Source of the DNA: Paracoccus sp. R12_2
GTDB taxonomy: Bacteria > Pseudomonadota > Alphaproteobacteria > Rhodobacterales > Rhodobacteraceae
Assembly: GCF_017744015.1 (NCBI RefSeq)
Contig: NZ_JAGHRA010000001.1
Location: forward strand, 310,001-374,000
Direction: 5' to 3'
DNA length: 64,000 nt
Shown here: positions 36,133 through 46,577 of the stretch, piece by piece
Layout: each line of letters begins with the position of its first letter
Numbering within the stretch: the stretch's first letter is position 1
The notes under the pieces: model-generated
What the model was told of the DNA's origin: nothing
What the model saw: the letters and a program-made list of their open reading frames with translations, nothing else
Database searches by the model: none
Made by a program: the position numbers and the translations under genes

Positions 36133-37488
36133 ATGACCCAGACCGATTTCACCGCCGGCGCCGTGCCGGTCGAAGATCACGAAAAGGGCGTGGGCGAGGA
36201 ATCGCTGGCCCCGCAGCAGACCCGCATCATGGACCCTTGGTCCTACCTGTTCGCCTGGCTGGGCGGCTGCGTGTCGATCGGCACATTCACCATCGGTTCG
36301 GGCCTGGTCGGCACGCTGAACCTGTTGCAGACCTTCGTGGCCATCGCCATCGGCTGTACAGTGATCGGCGTCGCGCTGATGATCAACGGCCGCGCCGGCC
36401 ACAAATACGGCATTCCCTTCATGGTGCAGGCGCGGTCGGCCTTCGGTTTTTCCGGCACGCGGCTTCCGGCACTGGTCCGGTCGGTGCCGGCGATCGTCTG
36501 GTTCGGCTTTCAAAGCTGGATCGGCGCGGGCGCGCTGAACCTGGTCAGCGAGACGATGTTCGGCTACTCGAACATCTGGGTCTTCTTCATCGGCTTCCAG
36601 TTCCTGCAGATCGGCCTGTCGGTGCTGGGCTTTCACGGCATCAAATGGCTGGAAAACATCGGCTCGGTCTTCATCATCGGATCGCTGGTCTACATGTTCT
36701 TCAGCGTCATCAGCAAATACGGCACCGAGATCAGCGAAAACCTGGTCAACGTGGACGGCACCTGGGGGGCACCGTTCTGGGGCGCGACGATGCTGTTCCT
36801 GGGCATCTATTCGACGATGATGCTGAACGTGTCCGACTACAGCCGCGAACTGCGCCACGAGGTCGGGTCGGTGCGTCAGGTCGTGATCTATGCGAATTCG
36901 ATCCTGCCCGCGACGCTGTTCATGGGTCTGATCGGCCTGATGGTGTCGGGCGCCACCGGCCAGGTCGATCCGATCAAGGTTTTCTCCAGCGCCGTGGACA
37001 ACAAGCTGCTGCTGGTCGTGACGCTGCTGTTCATCGCCTTCGCTCAGGTCACGACGAACATCCTGAACAACGTCGTCCCGCCCGCCTATGCGCTGATGGA
37101 CATCTTCAAGCTGAACTTCCGCACCTCGGCGGTGGTGGTTGGCCTGCTGGCCTTCTGCACCTTCCCGTGGATGCTGGTCCGTGACGAATCCGCGGCGGGC
37201 CTCAGCCTGTTCATCCAGACCTACAGTGCCTTCCTTGGCCCGATCTTCGCGATCCTGGTGGTCGATTACTATATCATCCGCAAGCAGACCCTGAACCTGG
37301 GACATCTGTATGACGAGACCGGACCTTATCGGGGCTTCAACCCGGCCGCCGTCATCGCCACGGTGATCGGTGTCGTCGCGGCGCTAATCTTCTCGGGGAT
37401 CAGCTGGTATGCCAGCCTTGTCCCGGCGGGCGTCAGCTACTGGCTGCTGATGCAGTACCTGCCCGCCGCGCGCCGGTTCCGCGACTGA
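36133..37488 (+). CDS. NCS1-family permease (allantoin/hydantoin/nucleobase transporter)
   Basis: 451-residue inner-membrane symporter with about 12 helices. It shows the NCS1 opening QTRIMDPWSYLFAWLGGCVSIGTF near 30-53. Further NCS1 segments are VQARSAFGFSGTRLPALVRSVPAIVWFGFQSWIGAGAL near 98-135 and NVSDYSRELRHEVGS near 235-249. ATG 36133 follows AGGGAG; the longer open frame upstream overlaps the racemase. Mhp1 (hydantoin) and PucI (allantoin) are relatives. The upstream racemase suggests the same substrate class. A strong terminator follows. Confidence 0.88.
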   Translation: MTQTDFTAGAVPVEDHEKGVGEESLAPQQTRIMDPWSYLFAWLGGCVSIGTFTIGSGLVGTLNLLQTFVAIAIGCTVIGVALMINGRAGHKYGIPFMVQARSAFGFSGTRLPALVRSVPAIVWFGFQSWIGAGALNLVSETMFGYSNIWVFFIGFQFLQIGLSVLGFHGIKWLENIGSVFIIGSLVYMFFSVISKYGTEISENLVNVDGTWGAPFWGATMLFLGIYSTMMLNVSDYSRELRHEVGSVRQVVIYANSILPATLFMGLIGLMVSGATGQVDPIKVFSSAVDNKLLLVVTLLFIAFAQVTTNILNNVVPPAYALMDIFKLNFRTSAVVVGLLAFCTFPWMLVRDESAAGLSLFIQTYSAFLGPIFAILVVDYYIIRKQTLNLGHLYDETGPYRGFNPAAVIATVIGVVAALIFSGISWYASLVPAGVSYWLLMQYLPAARRFRD

Positions 37489-37510
37489 TATCACCTACAC
37501 GCACAAGTCC

Positions 37511-37541
37511 GGGCGAGCCTTCCTCCGAAGGCTCGCCCTTT
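37511..37541 (+). terminator. Rho-independent terminator after the NCS1 permease
   Basis: GGGCGAGCCTTC / GAAGGCTCGCCC form a perfect 12-bp stem (37511-37522 with 37527-37538) with a CTCC loop, followed by TTTGC. It lies 22 bases after the permease stop. Confidence 0.9.
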
Positions 37542-37655
37542 GCTTGCGAATTGCACCGAATTGACCCAGCAAAGCTGTCAGGAATTGACTTGCGCCCCCG
37601 AACCGGCCCACAAGTGGCGCAACACGCGCTTGCCGCACCTGACAGGAGGACAGTC

Positions 37656-38912
37656 ATGAAAACCACCCTCGCCATATCCGCACTGGCCTGTGCGATCGCC
37701 GCACCCGCCCTTGCCGGCAAGCCGGAAGTGGTCGCGAATTATGTCGCGATCGCCCATGCAAGCTATGACGACAGCCTGACCACCGCCCGCGACCTGCAAT
37801 CCGCCATCGACGCGCTGATCGCGGACCCGTCGGCCAACAACCTGACAGCCGCGCGCGCCGCGTGGAAGGCGGCGCGCGTGCCCTATATGCAGACCGAGGC
37901 GCTGCGTTTCGGCAATGCGATCGTCGATGACTGGGAAGGCAAGGTGAACGCATGGCCGCTGGACGAAGGGCTGATCGACTATGTCGATCCGTCCTATGGC
38001 GGCGCGTCCGATGAAAACGAATATGCCGCGCTGAACGTCGTCAGCCAGAAAAGCTTCACCTTGTCCGGCAATCAGGTGGACGCCGAACAGATCACCCCGG
38101 AATTGCTGTCCGACACGCTGCACGAGGCCGACGCGATCGAGGCGAATGTCGCGACCGGATACCACGCCATCGAATTCCTGCTGTGGGGTCAGGATCTGCA
38201 CGGCACCGATCATGGCGCCGGCGAACGCCCCTGGACCGACTATGCGCAGGGCGAGGACTGTACCGGGGGCAATTGCGACCGCCGCGCCGCCTATCTGAAG
38301 GCCGCCGCCGATCTGCTGGTCAGTGATCTGGAATGGATGACCGCGCAATGGGCCGACGGCGGCGAGGCCGCGACCGGCCTGACCGCCGATCCCGATGCCG
38401 CGATCAGCGCGATGCTGACCGGGATGGGCAGCCTGTCCTATGGCGAACTGGCGGGCGAGCGGATGAAGCTGGGGGTCATGCTGAACGACCCCGAAGAGGA
38501 ACATGACTGTTTCTCGGACAACACCCATGACAGCCATTACTATGACGGGATCGGCATCCGGAATGTCTATCTGGGCGAATATACCCGCGTGGACGGCAGC
38601 GTCGTGACCGGCGAAAGCCTGTCATCGCTGGTCGCCGCCGCCGACCCCCAGATCGACGCCTCGCTGCGCGCGGGCCTGAACGACAGCGTCGCCAAGTTGG
38701 GTCGTCTGAAAACCGTGGCCGAAGCCGGCACGTCCTACGATCAGCTTCTGGCGCGCGGAAATCAGGATGGCGAGGCGCTGATCCTTGCCGCAGTCGATTC
38801 GCTGATTGCCCAGACCCGCGACATCGAACGCGCGGTGAACGTTCTGGGCCTGCAGGATATCGGATTCGAAGGGTCCGACAGCCTGGATAACCCGGATGCC
38901 GTCTTCCAGTAG
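37656..38912 (+). CDS. Imelysin-family periplasmic protein (IrpA-like, M75)
   Basis: 418-residue secreted protein. The signal peptide spans residues 1-20 (LAISALACAIAAPALA). The imelysin domain carries the GxHxxE motif in GYHAIEFLLWGQD near residues 168-180, with Trp/Asp-rich helices. Imelysin proteins are iron-related periplasmic or outer-membrane proteins, some in EfeO-like iron uptake. ATG 37656 follows GGAGGA. It is first in a four-gene operon with a di-haem protein, a second imelysin and a DUF1513 protein. Four Cys are present; two lie close together in EDCTGGNC. Confidence 0.88.
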   Translation: MKTTLAISALACAIAAPALAGKPEVVANYVAIAHASYDDSLTTARDLQSAIDALIADPSANNLTAARAAWKAARVPYMQTEALRFGNAIVDDWEGKVNAWPLDEGLIDYVDPSYGGASDENEYAALNVVSQKSFTLSGNQVDAEQITPELLSDTLHEADAIEANVATGYHAIEFLLWGQDLHGTDHGAGERPWTDYAQGEDCTGGNCDRRAAYLKAAADLLVSDLEWMTAQWADGGEAATGLTADPDAAISAMLTGMGSLSYGELAGERMKLGVMLNDPEEEHDCFSDNTHDSHYYDGIGIRNVYLGEYTRVDGSVVTGESLSSLVAAADPQIDASLRAGLNDSVAKLGRLKTVAEAGTSYDQLLARGNQDGEALILAAVDSLIAQTRDIERAVNVLGLQDIGFEGSDSLDNPDAVFQ

Positions 38913-38922
38913 GATCCCTGCG

Positions 38923-40470
38923 ATGTGGCGGCTGATGCCGCTGGCGATGGTCGCCCTGACGGGCGCGGGGCTGGCCCAGACGCCGGCCCCGACGCTTTCA
39001 GATCCGCATCTGAACATGACGGCGCGGACACCCGTAGAAATCGGGCGGATCGCGGATGTCGTCGCCCCGACCGACGACTTCACCAAAGCCGAGCCGTTCG
39101 AGGCCAATCCCGGCGGCGCCGCCACGGTGCGCGCCCGCGACGATGCCGACGCATTCTCGCTGTCATCGGCCAATATCTCGTTTCAGGACGAGCTGCGCTT
39201 CAAGGTCGGCAACGGGCTGTTTCGCAAGCTGTGGGTCTCATCCCCGTCGTCCACGCTGGCCTCCGACGGGCTGGGGCCGTTATACAACGCGCGCGGATGC
39301 CAGAACTGTCACCTGAAGGACGGGCGCGGCCATCCGCCGGACGCGCCGGGCCAGCCCGGTGGATCAATGTTCCTGCGCCTGTCCGTGCCCGCCGACGACA
39401 ACGCCGAACGAACCCGGATCGAGGATTATCTGGCGGGCACCGGCAATCCCTATCGCCCGACGCGCCCCGATCCGGTCTATGGCGGGCAGTTGCAGGATCT
39501 GTCGGTTGCGGGCGTTCCCGCCGAAGGGCGCATGGTCGTCACCTATGCCGAGGAAGCGGTGGAATTGTCGGGTGGCGAGATCGCGCATCTGCGCCGGCCG
39601 ACCTACAGGATCGAGGATGCCGCCTATGGGCCGTTGCGCGACGACCTGATGATCAGCCCGCGCGTGGCACCGCAGATGATCGGGCTCGGGCTGCTGGAAT
39701 CGGTGCCCGCCGCCGACATCGTCGCGGGCGCGGACCCGGACGATGCCGACGGTGACGGGATCTCGGGACGGGCGCAGATCACATGGTCGGCGCGCTACGA
39801 CAAACCGATGCTGGGCCGCTTTGGCTGGAAGGCCGGGATGCCGACGATCGAGGAACAGTCGGCCAGCGCCTTTTCCGGGGATATCGGCATCTCGACGCCG
39901 CTGCATCCCGCGCCGTCGGGCGACTGCACCCCGGCGCAGCATCCCTGTGTCAAGGCCCCGCACGGCGATGGCGATGCCCGCGTCTCCGAGATCGACGCCG
40001 AAGGGCTGGATCTGGTCACCTTCTACAGCCAGAACCTTGCCGTACCCGCCCGCCGCGACCCGGAGGATCCGCAGGTTCTGCGTGGCAAGCAGGCCTTCTA
40101 CAAGGCCGGATGCGCCGATTGCCACCGCCCGAAATTCGTCACCGCCCGGATGCAGGACCGGCCCGAACACAGTTTCCAGCTGATCTGGCCCTACAGCGAC
40201 ATGCTGCTGCACGACATGGGCAAGGGATTGGCCGATGACCGCCCCGAGGGGTTGGCGGACGGGCGCGAATGGCGCACCGCGCCCCTGTGGGGCATCGGGT
40301 TGACCCGGCAGGTCAACGGGCACAGCATGTTCCTGCATGACGGTCGCGCGCGATCCATCCTCGAAGCCATTCTGTGGCATGGCGGCGAGGGCCAGGTGGC
40401 GCGCGACCAAGTCACCAGGATGCCGCCCGAAGATCGCGCGGCGCTGATCCGATTCGTGGAAAGCCTTTAG
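38923..40470 (+). CDS. Di-haem oxidoreductase (DUF1111, thiol-oxidoreductase-like cytochrome)
   Basis: 515-residue periplasmic cytochrome. The signal peptide spans about 1-18. Two haem c sites are visible: CQNCH in ARGCQNCHLKDGRGH near residues 124-138 and CADCH in KAGCADCHRPKF near 397-408. Met and His residues near the C-terminus (SMFLHDGRARSILEAILWHGGEG) resemble MauG/DUF1111 proteins. ATG 38923 follows AGGATC, 10 bases after the imelysin stop. In the imelysin cassette it probably carries out redox chemistry linked to iron; its substrate is unknown. Confidence 0.87.
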   Translation: MWRLMPLAMVALTGAGLAQTPAPTLSDPHLNMTARTPVEIGRIADVVAPTDDFTKAEPFEANPGGAATVRARDDADAFSLSSANISFQDELRFKVGNGLFRKLWVSSPSSTLASDGLGPLYNARGCQNCHLKDGRGHPPDAPGQPGGSMFLRLSVPADDNAERTRIEDYLAGTGNPYRPTRPDPVYGGQLQDLSVAGVPAEGRMVVTYAEEAVELSGGEIAHLRRPTYRIEDAAYGPLRDDLMISPRVAPQMIGLGLLESVPAADIVAGADPDDADGDGISGRAQITWSARYDKPMLGRFGWKAGMPTIEEQSASAFSGDIGISTPLHPAPSGDCTPAQHPCVKAPHGDGDARVSEIDAEGLDLVTFYSQNLAVPARRDPEDPQVLRGKQAFYKAGCADCHRPKFVTARMQDRPEHSFQLIWPYSDMLLHDMGKGLADDRPEGLADGREWRTAPLWGIGLTRQVNGHSMFLHDGRARSILEAILWHGGEGQVARDQVTRMPPEDRAALIRFVESL

Positions 40471-41460
40471 ATGCGCGCAGCCCTTCTTCCCGTCTTCGTC
40501 CTTGCCCTTCTGCCGCGGCCCGCCTTGCCGGACGTGACGGGGGCGGTGAACGATCATGTCCTGCCCGCGACCCGGCATTTTGCCGAAACGGCCGGCGCCT
40601 TGGCCGACGCCGCCACCGCGGATTGCCGCGCCGTGTCTTTGCGACCTGCCTATCAGGACGCCTTTGACGGCTGGATGGGCCTGTCGCATCTGGGCTTTGG
40701 CCCGTTGGAGCAGGACGGGCGCGCCCTGACGATCGAATTCTGGCCCGATCCGCGCGGCCTCGTGGCGCGCACGGTCAGGGGCCTGATGGCGGACGCCGAT
40801 CCGGTGGTGGACGATCCGCAGGCTTTTGCCGAGGTGTCGATTGCCGGGCGCGGCCTGATGGCGCTGGAGCGCGTGATCCACGGCGACAATGCGGACTACG
40901 GGCCTGACGATTATGAATGCCGGTATGCCCGCGCCATCGCCGTCGATCTGGCGGCCATCGCGGCGGCCATCAGGACCGACTGGGCCGATCATGCGCAGTT
41001 GATGCTGACCGCCGGCACGGCGGACAACAGCCGCTATCTGTCGGCGAAGGAACCGGAACAGGCACTGTACACCGCGCTGCTGTCGGCCATCGAATTCGAC
41101 GCGGATCAGCGGATCGGCCGCCCCATGGGCACGTTCGACAAACCGCGCCCGAAATCGGCCGAGGCATGGCGGTCGGACCGCCCGTTGCGCAATATCCGCC
41201 TGTCGCTTGCGGCGCTGCGCGATCTGGCGATCCACATGTCCGACACCCCGATCCCGGTGACCGAGGCGGCGTTCGAGACCGCGCAGCAGACGGCGATGGC
41301 GCTGGACGATGCACGTCTTGCAGGCGTCGCGGATCCGCAATCCCGCCTGAAGATCGAGATCCTGCAACAGCAGATCCGCGCGATCGGCGATGCGGTCCGG
41401 GGCGAGATCGGCGGCGGGCTGGGCCTGACGGCAGGCTTCAATTCACGGGATGGCGACTGA
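40471..41460 (+). CDS. Second imelysin-family periplasmic protein
   Basis: 329-residue secreted protein with a signal peptide near residues 1-20 (LPVFVLALLPRPALP). The imelysin-like helical domain includes LRPAYQDAFDGWMGLSHLGFGPLEQDGRALTIEFWPD near 57-93. The canonical GxHxxE is degenerate here: the equivalent region reads SIAGRGLMALERVIHGD, with no His before the Glu. It therefore differs from the first imelysin and may pair with it. ATG begins immediately after the cytochrome stop. The next gene overlaps by one base. Confidence 0.83.
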   Translation: MRAALLPVFVLALLPRPALPDVTGAVNDHVLPATRHFAETAGALADAATADCRAVSLRPAYQDAFDGWMGLSHLGFGPLEQDGRALTIEFWPDPRGLVARTVRGLMADADPVVDDPQAFAEVSIAGRGLMALERVIHGDNADYGPDDYECRYARAIAVDLAAIAAAIRTDWADHAQLMLTAGTADNSRYLSAKEPEQALYTALLSAIEFDADQRIGRPMGTFDKPRPKSAEAWRSDRPLRNIRLSLAALRDLAIHMSDTPIPVTEAAFETAQQTAMALDDARLAGVADPQSRLKIEILQQQIRAIGDAVRGEIGGGLGLTAGFNSRDGD

Positions 41461-42533
41461 TGCGCCGGCGCAGCTTCCTGACCGCGCTGATGGCGGGCGC
41501 GGTCGCCCCGCGCCTGTCATGGGCCGACGCCGGCAGCCCGGCGATCCTTGGCGCGGCGCGCGAGGCGGACGGAACCTATGCTCTGTTCGGTCTGACCGCA
41601 CAGGGCGCGGACACGTTCCGCATCCCGTTGCCGGCGCGAGGCCACGCCGCCGCCGCGCATCCGACCGCCCCCGAGGCCGTCGCCTTCGCGCGCAGCCCCG
41701 GCACCTTCGCGCTGGTTCTGAACTGCGCGACGGGCAAGGTCATGGCCCGTCTGCACGCCCCTCAGGGCCGGCATTTCTATGGCCATGGCACGTTCATTGC
41801 GGACGGCGACATCCTGTGCACGTCCGAGAACGATTATCAGGCCGGGCAGGGCAGGATCGGACTGTGGTCGCGCAGCCAAGGCTGGCGGCGCGTGGGCGAG
41901 ATCCCGACCCACGGCACCGGCCCGCACGAGATCCGGCGCATGCCGGGCGATGTTCTGGTCGCCGCGAATGGCGGGTATCGCAACCACCCCGACAGTCCCG
42001 GCATCAAGCTGGGCGTGGCAGAGATGCGGCCGAACCTAGCCTATGTCAGCGCCGATGGCGATCTGCTGGACAAGGTGGAACTGGACGAATCGCTGCGGCG
42101 GAACTCGATCCGTCATATCGCGCTGGGTCGCGACGGGCTGGTCGCGTTCGGCATGCAATGGCAGGGCGATCCGGCCGAGGGCGTGCCCCTGATGGGCCTG
42201 CACCGGCGTGGCGGCCCTGCCGTGCTGGACCGCATGCCGATCCACGAGGCGGTGGCGATGGCCGGCTATGTCGGCTCGGTCGCGTTCGACGCCGCACGGC
42301 GGCAGGTCGCGATCAGTTCACCTCGCGGCGGGCGGGTCCAGATCTTCGACGATACCGGCGGACATCTGCGCACCATCCTGCGCGAGGATGTCTGCGGCCT
42401 TGCGCCAGCGGGGCGGGGTTTCTTCGTCTCGGACGGGCTGGGCGGGCTGACGCGCGCGGACGACCGGATCACGCCGCTGGCCAAGCGGGGCGGCCGCGCA
42501 TGGGATCACCATCTGGTCCCGGTCACGGCCTGA
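41460..42533 (+). CDS. DUF1513 protein with Tat signal (beta-propeller-like)
   Basis: 357-residue exported protein. The N-terminus MRRRSFLTALMAGAVAPRLSWA is a twin-arginine signal with RRRSFL. The mature part has repeated strand patterns typical of a propeller (HFYGHGTFIADGDILCTSENDY, IRHIALGRDGLVAFGMQW, VGSVAFDAARRQVAISSPRGG). ATG 41460 shares its A with the preceding TGA. DUF1513 genes commonly close imelysin/DUF1111 operons, implying a shared periplasmic iron function; molecular role unknown. Tat export suggests folding or cofactor loading before export. Confidence 0.85.
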   Translation: MRRRSFLTALMAGAVAPRLSWADAGSPAILGAAREADGTYALFGLTAQGADTFRIPLPARGHAAAAHPTAPEAVAFARSPGTFALVLNCATGKVMARLHAPQGRHFYGHGTFIADGDILCTSENDYQAGQGRIGLWSRSQGWRRVGEIPTHGTGPHEIRRMPGDVLVAANGGYRNHPDSPGIKLGVAEMRPNLAYVSADGDLLDKVELDESLRRNSIRHIALGRDGLVAFGMQWQGDPAEGVPLMGLHRRGGPAVLDRMPIHEAVAMAGYVGSVAFDAARRQVAISSPRGGRVQIFDDTGGHLRTILREDVCGLAPAGRGFFVSDGLGGLTRADDRITPLAKRGGRAWDHHLVPVTA

Positions 42534-42550
42534 CGCGGCTCAGCCCCCCG

Positions 42551-42594
42551 CCGACGCAGCGATCAAATCCACCCCGACGCGGCGATCAATCCAC
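42551..42594. repeat. Short tandem duplication at the 3' end of ugd
   Basis: Two copies of about 22 bp with a 23-bp period (42551-42572 CCGACGCAGCGATCAAATCC-AC; 42574-42594 with one substitution and one deletion). The second copy contains the ugd stop codon, so the duplication involves the C-terminal codons. It occupies most of the gap between convergent genes. Confidence 0.7.
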
Positions 42595-43755
42595 GCCGAA
42601 CAGGTCGCGGGTATAGACCTTGTCGGCGACATCCGACAGCAGATCGGTGCGGCGATTGGCCAGGATCAGGTCGGCCTCTGCCTTGAACGCATCCAGATCG
42701 CGGACCACCCTGCTGTTGAAGAACCGATCCTCTTTCAGCACCGGCTCATAGACGATCACCTCGATCCCCTTGGCCTTGATCCGCTTCATCACCCCCTGGA
42801 TCGAGCTGTCGCGGAAATTGTCCGATCCCGCCTTCATCACCAGCCGATAGACGCCGACCACACGCGGTTTCCGGGCCAGGATCTGATCGGCGATGAAATC
42901 CTTGCGCGTCGTGTTTGATTGCACGATCGCGGAAATCAGGTTTTGCGGCACGTCCTCGTAGTTCGCCAGAAGCTGCTTGGTATCCTTGGGCAGGCAATAC
43001 CCGCCATATCCGAAGCTTGGATTGTTGTAGTGATTGCCGATTCGCGGGTCCAGGCCGACGCCCTCGATGATCTCGCGCGTGTTCAGGCCGTTGCGGACCG
43101 CATAGGTGTCCAGTTCGTTGAAATAGGCGACGCGCAGGGCAAGAAAGGTGTTCGAGAACAGCTTGACCGCCTCGGCCTCGACCGGGCCGGTGAACAGCAC
43201 CGGCATGTCCTTGCGGATCGCGCCCTCGACCATCAGCTTGGCAAAACGCCGCGCGGCCGGACCGTGATCCCCGACGACGATCCGCGATGGATACAGGTTG
43301 TCGTAAAGCGCCCGCCCCTCGCGCAGGAACTCGGGCGAGAAGATGATCCCCTCGTATCCGGTTTCCGCGCGCATCCGCATCACGAAACCGACCGGCACCG
43401 TGGACTTGACGATGATGGTGGCATCGGGCGCGAGTTGCCGGGCCCGTTCGATCACCGAAACGACCGTCGATGTATCGAAGCGGTTGGTCGCCGGGTCGTA
43501 GTTCGTGGGCGTCGCGACGATGACGAATTCCGCGCCGTCGAACGCCTGCTCGGGATCGGTGGTTGCGGTCAGTTGCAAGCCCCCCGCCGACAGATGCTCG
43601 GTAATCTCGACATCCTCGATGGGCGACTTGCCGGTATTGACCGACGCCACGCGCCCGGCATCGACATCAAGCGCCCGCACATCATGCGACTGCGCCAACA
43701 GGACGGCGTTGGACAGACCGACATATCCCAGCCCCGCAACGGCGATTTTCGTCAT
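42586..43755 (-). CDS. ugd: UDP-glucose 6-dehydrogenase (nucleotide-sugar dehydrogenase)
   Basis: 389-residue cytoplasmic enzyme oxidising UDP-glucose to UDP-glucuronate for surface polysaccharides. The NAD-binding N-terminus is [20 protein letters not shown]. Other signatures: VKSTVPVGF near 120, [17 protein letters not shown] near 139-155, [19 protein letters not shown] near 200, and the catalytic Cys in [15 protein letters not shown] near 252-266. The C-terminal domain ends in FGVD. Length is normal. It lies 114 bp downstream of ftsK on the same strand and is probably transcribed separately. Confidence 0.93.
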   Translation of the reverse strand: MTKIAVAGLGYVGLSNAVLLAQSHDVRALDVDAGRVASVNTGKSPIEDVEITEHLSAGGLQLTATTDPEQAFDGAEFVIVATPTNYDPATNRFDTSTVVSVIERARQLAPDATIIVKSTVPVGFVMRMRAETGYEGIIFSPEFLREGRALYDNLYPSRIVVGDHGPAARRFAKLMVEGAIRKDMPVLFTGPVEAEAVKLFSNTFLALRVAYFNELDTYAVRNGLNTREIIEGVGLDPRIGNHYNNPSFGYGGYCLPKDTKQLLANYEDVPQNLISAIVQSNTTRKDFIADQILARKPRVVGVYRLVMKAGSDNFRDSSIQGVMKRIKAKGIEVIVYEPVLKEDRFFNSRVVRDLDAFKAEADLILANRRTDLLSDVADKVYTRDLFGVD

Positions 43756-43818
43756 CTTGTCTTCCGCCCGCCTTGTGTCGCCGCCGGTGATGCCACAGGC
43801 CGACAGGTGATGTCATGT

Positions 43819-43845
43819 GCCACCAGCGGTGGCCCGGCAACCGGC
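43819..43845 (-). terminator. Weak hairpin between ftsK and ugd
   Basis: GCCACC/GGTGGC (43819-43824 with 43828-43833, loop AGC) lies about 37 bases after the ftsK stop, next to a CCGGCAACCGG mini-stem. There is no T-run, so it is only a possible factor-assisted terminator. Confidence 0.3.
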
Positions 43846-43869
43846 CGACCGCCGCCATCTGCGCAAATC

Positions 43870-46557
43870 TCAGACCTCTGGCACAAGAACTTCGCGCTTG
43901 CCGACATGGTTTGCGGACGACACGACGCCCTGATCCTCCATCTGCTCGACCAGCCGCGCTGCCTTGTTATAGCCGATGGCCAGCTTGCGCTGGATATAGC
44001 TGGTCGAACATTTGCGATCCTTGGCGACGATCATCACCGCCTGATCGTAAAGCTGGTCGTCGCCGCCGTCGCCGCCGCCAAGCCCCAGAACGGCATCGAT
44101 ATTGTCGGCCTTCTCTTCGTCCGGCCCCTCGACGACACCCGACTGATAGCTGGGCGGGCCAAAGGATTTCAGCTGCGTCACGACCTCTTCGACCTCTTCA
44201 TCGCTGACGAAGGGGCCGTGGACGCGGGTGATCCGCGCGCCGTTGCCCATATACAGCATGTCGCCCTGACCCAGCAGCTGTTCGGCCCCCTGTTCGCCCA
44301 GAATCGTGCGGCTGTCGATCTTCGAGGTCACCTGGAAGCTGATCCGGGTCGGGAAGTTGGCCTTGATCGTGCCGGTGATGACATCGACGGATGGGCGCTG
44401 CGTGGCCATGATCAGGTGGATGCCCGATGCACGCGCCATCTGCGCAAGGCGCTGGATGCAGGCCTCGATTTCCTTGCCCGCGACCATCATCAGGTCGGCC
44501 ATCTCGTCGACGATCACGACGATATAGGGGAAGGTCTCGGGCTGGAATTCCTCGGTCTCGAAGATCGGCTCGCCGGTGTCCTCGTCAAAGCCGGTCTGGA
44601 CGGTCCGCTTGAACATCTCGTTCTTGGACAGCGCCTCGCGAACACGGCCGTTATAGCCCTCGATGTTGCGCACGCCCATCTTGGACATCTTGCGGTAGCG
44701 GTCCTCCATTTCGCCCACGACCCATTTCAGCGCCACGACGGCCTTCTTGGGGTCGGTGACGACCGGGGACAGAAGATGCGGGATACCATCATAGACCGAC
44801 AGTTCCAGCATCTTGGGGTCGATCATGATCAGCCGACATTCATCCGGCGTCAGCTTGTAAAGCAGCGACAGGATCATCGTGTTGATCGCGACCGATTTCC
44901 CCGAACCCGTGGTGCCGGCAATCAGCAGATGCGGCATCTTGGCCAGATTGGCCACGACCGGATCGCCGCCGATATCCTTGCCCAACGCCAAAGGCAGCGG
45001 CTGGGTGCCGTCGCCAAAGGCGCGGCTGGCGAAGATCTCGCGCAGCAGCACCTTTTCGCGCCGCGCATTGGGCAGTTCGATCCCGATCACGCTGCGCCCC
45101 GGAACGGTCGAGACACGCGCCGACAGCGCCGACATCGACCGCGCGATATCATCCGCCAGGCCGATGACCCTGCTGGCCTTCAGGCCCGGCGCGGGTTCCA
45201 GTTCGTAAAGCGTGACGACCGGGCCGGGGCGAACCTCGGTGATCTGGCCCTTGACGCCGTAATCGTCCAGCACCGCCTCCAGCATGCGGGCGTTTTCCAT
45301 CAGCGCCTCTTCCGAGATCTGCGTCCGGTCGCTGGTCGTGGGCGCGGTCAGCAACGCCAGGGGCGGCCGCTCATACGCGGTCTCGGTCTCGTCGAATCGC
45401 AATTGCGGCTCGGCCTCGGCCCGGGCCTGTTTCGAGCTGCCCGAGATGGGCTTGCGGGCAGGCGGCACCACCACGCGCTGATGATCCGCACCGAACGGCA
45501 CGGGTTCGGCGGGCTCGATCGCGAATTCCTCGTCCTGGGACGGCGTGGCGGCGGTCACCGGCGGTTCGGCGCGGGGCAGGTCGCGCGCGCCTTCGCGTGC
45601 AAGGCGCGCGGCCACCGCGGCCAGCACCGAAGGTTTTCCGGTCCGGTTGCGGATCGCGTCGCTGATCCTGCCGCTGACCTCTTCGGCGGACGGTCCGTCG
45701 CCATCGTAGTCGGCATCACGCTCGATCAGTTCGGGTTCCGGCATTTCTTCCTGCAGCTCGAAATCCTCTGGCTGCGCCTGTGCCGCACGACGCGCGCGCA
45801 CACCGATGCGGGGCGACGGCCCGGACCCCGTCCGAGGCGACGTATCCGCCGCGGCCACCGGCTGAGCCCGCCGCGCACGCACCCGCTGCGCCATTCCCGC
45901 CGACGCGACCGCGCCGCGCCCTGCCAGCCGCATCGCCACGTCATAGGCGGTGACAAGCCCGATCAGGAAGCGCCGCCAGATGGCGCGGATTTCGGTTCTG
46001 TCGAAGCCAAGCACGAACACCACGGCAGCCAGCGCCCCCGCCGCGACGATCAGCGCGGCAAGACGAATTCCGATCTGCGCCTTCATCGGGATGATGGTCA
46101 GCATCGCGCCCATCACCATGTCGCCGAAATGACCGCCAAGGCCGTAATTCTGCTGCCAGTCCGGCGTCGGCGTCAGGGTGCTGCAATACACCGATGCCAG
46201 CGCGACCGCGATCGGCGTGAAGATCCCGCGCATGATGCGTTCTTCCGACCGGTGCAGCATCAGCCGCAGCCCCCAGACGAACGCCGCCAGAACCAGCACC
46301 CACGACCCGTACCCCGCGATCATCATCAGCGGCGAGGCGACATAGGCCCCGAAACTGCCCAGAAGATTCTGCGCCGGGGCATCGGTCGCCGACAGGAAGC
46401 TGGGGTCCTCGGCCGACCAGCTGCCCAGCATCATCGCGACCAGCACACCCAGCACGATCAGCCCGGCGCCTGCCAGTTCCTTGCCGCGCCGTTCCAGCGC
46501 CGCCTGCGTGTTCTGGTCGAACAATGGATCGCGGTGTTTCGCCTGCCAGCTTGCCAT
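43870..46557 (-). CDS. ftsK: DNA translocase FtsK
   Basis: 895-residue septal DNA pump for chromosome segregation. Four or five membrane helices lie in the first 180 residues ([21 protein letters not shown] first). A low-complexity Arg/Ala/Glu-rich linker spans about 195-385. The RecA-like motor has Walker [14 protein letters not shown] near 540-552 and Walker [13 protein letters not shown] near 675. The C-terminal winged helix [20 protein letters not shown] binds polar KOPS-type sites. I chose ATG 46557 (AAGGA upstream) rather than an in-frame TTG at 46581 that overlaps the aminotransferase stop. It follows that gene by 20 bases. Confidence 0.93.
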   Translation of the reverse strand: MASWQAKHRDPLFDQNTQAALERRGKELAGAGLIVLGVLVAMMLGSWSAEDPSFLSATDAPAQNLLGSFGAYVASPLMMIAGYGSWVLVLAAFVWGLRLMLHRSEERIMRGIFTPIAVALASVYCSTLTPTPDWQQNYGLGGHFGDMVMGAMLTIIPMKAQIGIRLAALIVAAGALAAVVFVLGFDRTEIRAIWRRFLIGLVTAYDVAMRLAGRGAVASAGMAQRVRARRAQPVAAADTSPRTGSGPSPRIGVRARRAAQAQPEDFELQEEMPEPELIERDADYDGDGPSAEEVSGRISDAIRNRTGKPSVLAAVAARLAREGARDLPRAEPPVTAATPSQDEEFAIEPAEPVPFGADHQRVVVPPARKPISGSSKQARAEAEPQLRFDETETAYERPPLALLTAPTTSDRTQISEEALMENARMLEAVLDDYGVKGQITEVRPGPVVTLYELEPAPGLKASRVIGLADDIARSMSALSARVSTVPGRSVIGIELPNARREKVLLREIFASRAFGDGTQPLPLALGKDIGGDPVVANLAKMPHLLIAGTTGSGKSVAINTMILSLLYKLTPDECRLIMIDPKMLELSVYDGIPHLLSPVVTDPKKAVVALKWVVGEMEDRYRKMSKMGVRNIEGYNGRVREALSKNEMFKRTVQTGFDEDTGEPIFETEEFQPETFPYIVVIVDEMADLMMVAGKEIEACIQRLAQMARASGIHLIMATQRPSVDVITGTIKANFPTRISFQVTSKIDSRTILGEQGAEQLLGQGDMLYMGNGARITRVHGPFVSDEEVEEVVTQLKSFGPPSYQSGVVEGPDEEKADNIDAVLGLGGGDGGDDQLYDQAVMIVAKDRKCSTSYIQRKLAIGYNKAARLVEQMEDQGVVSSANHVGKREVLVPEV

Positions 46558-46577
46558 GCCGTTATCCTTCCCCGCAC

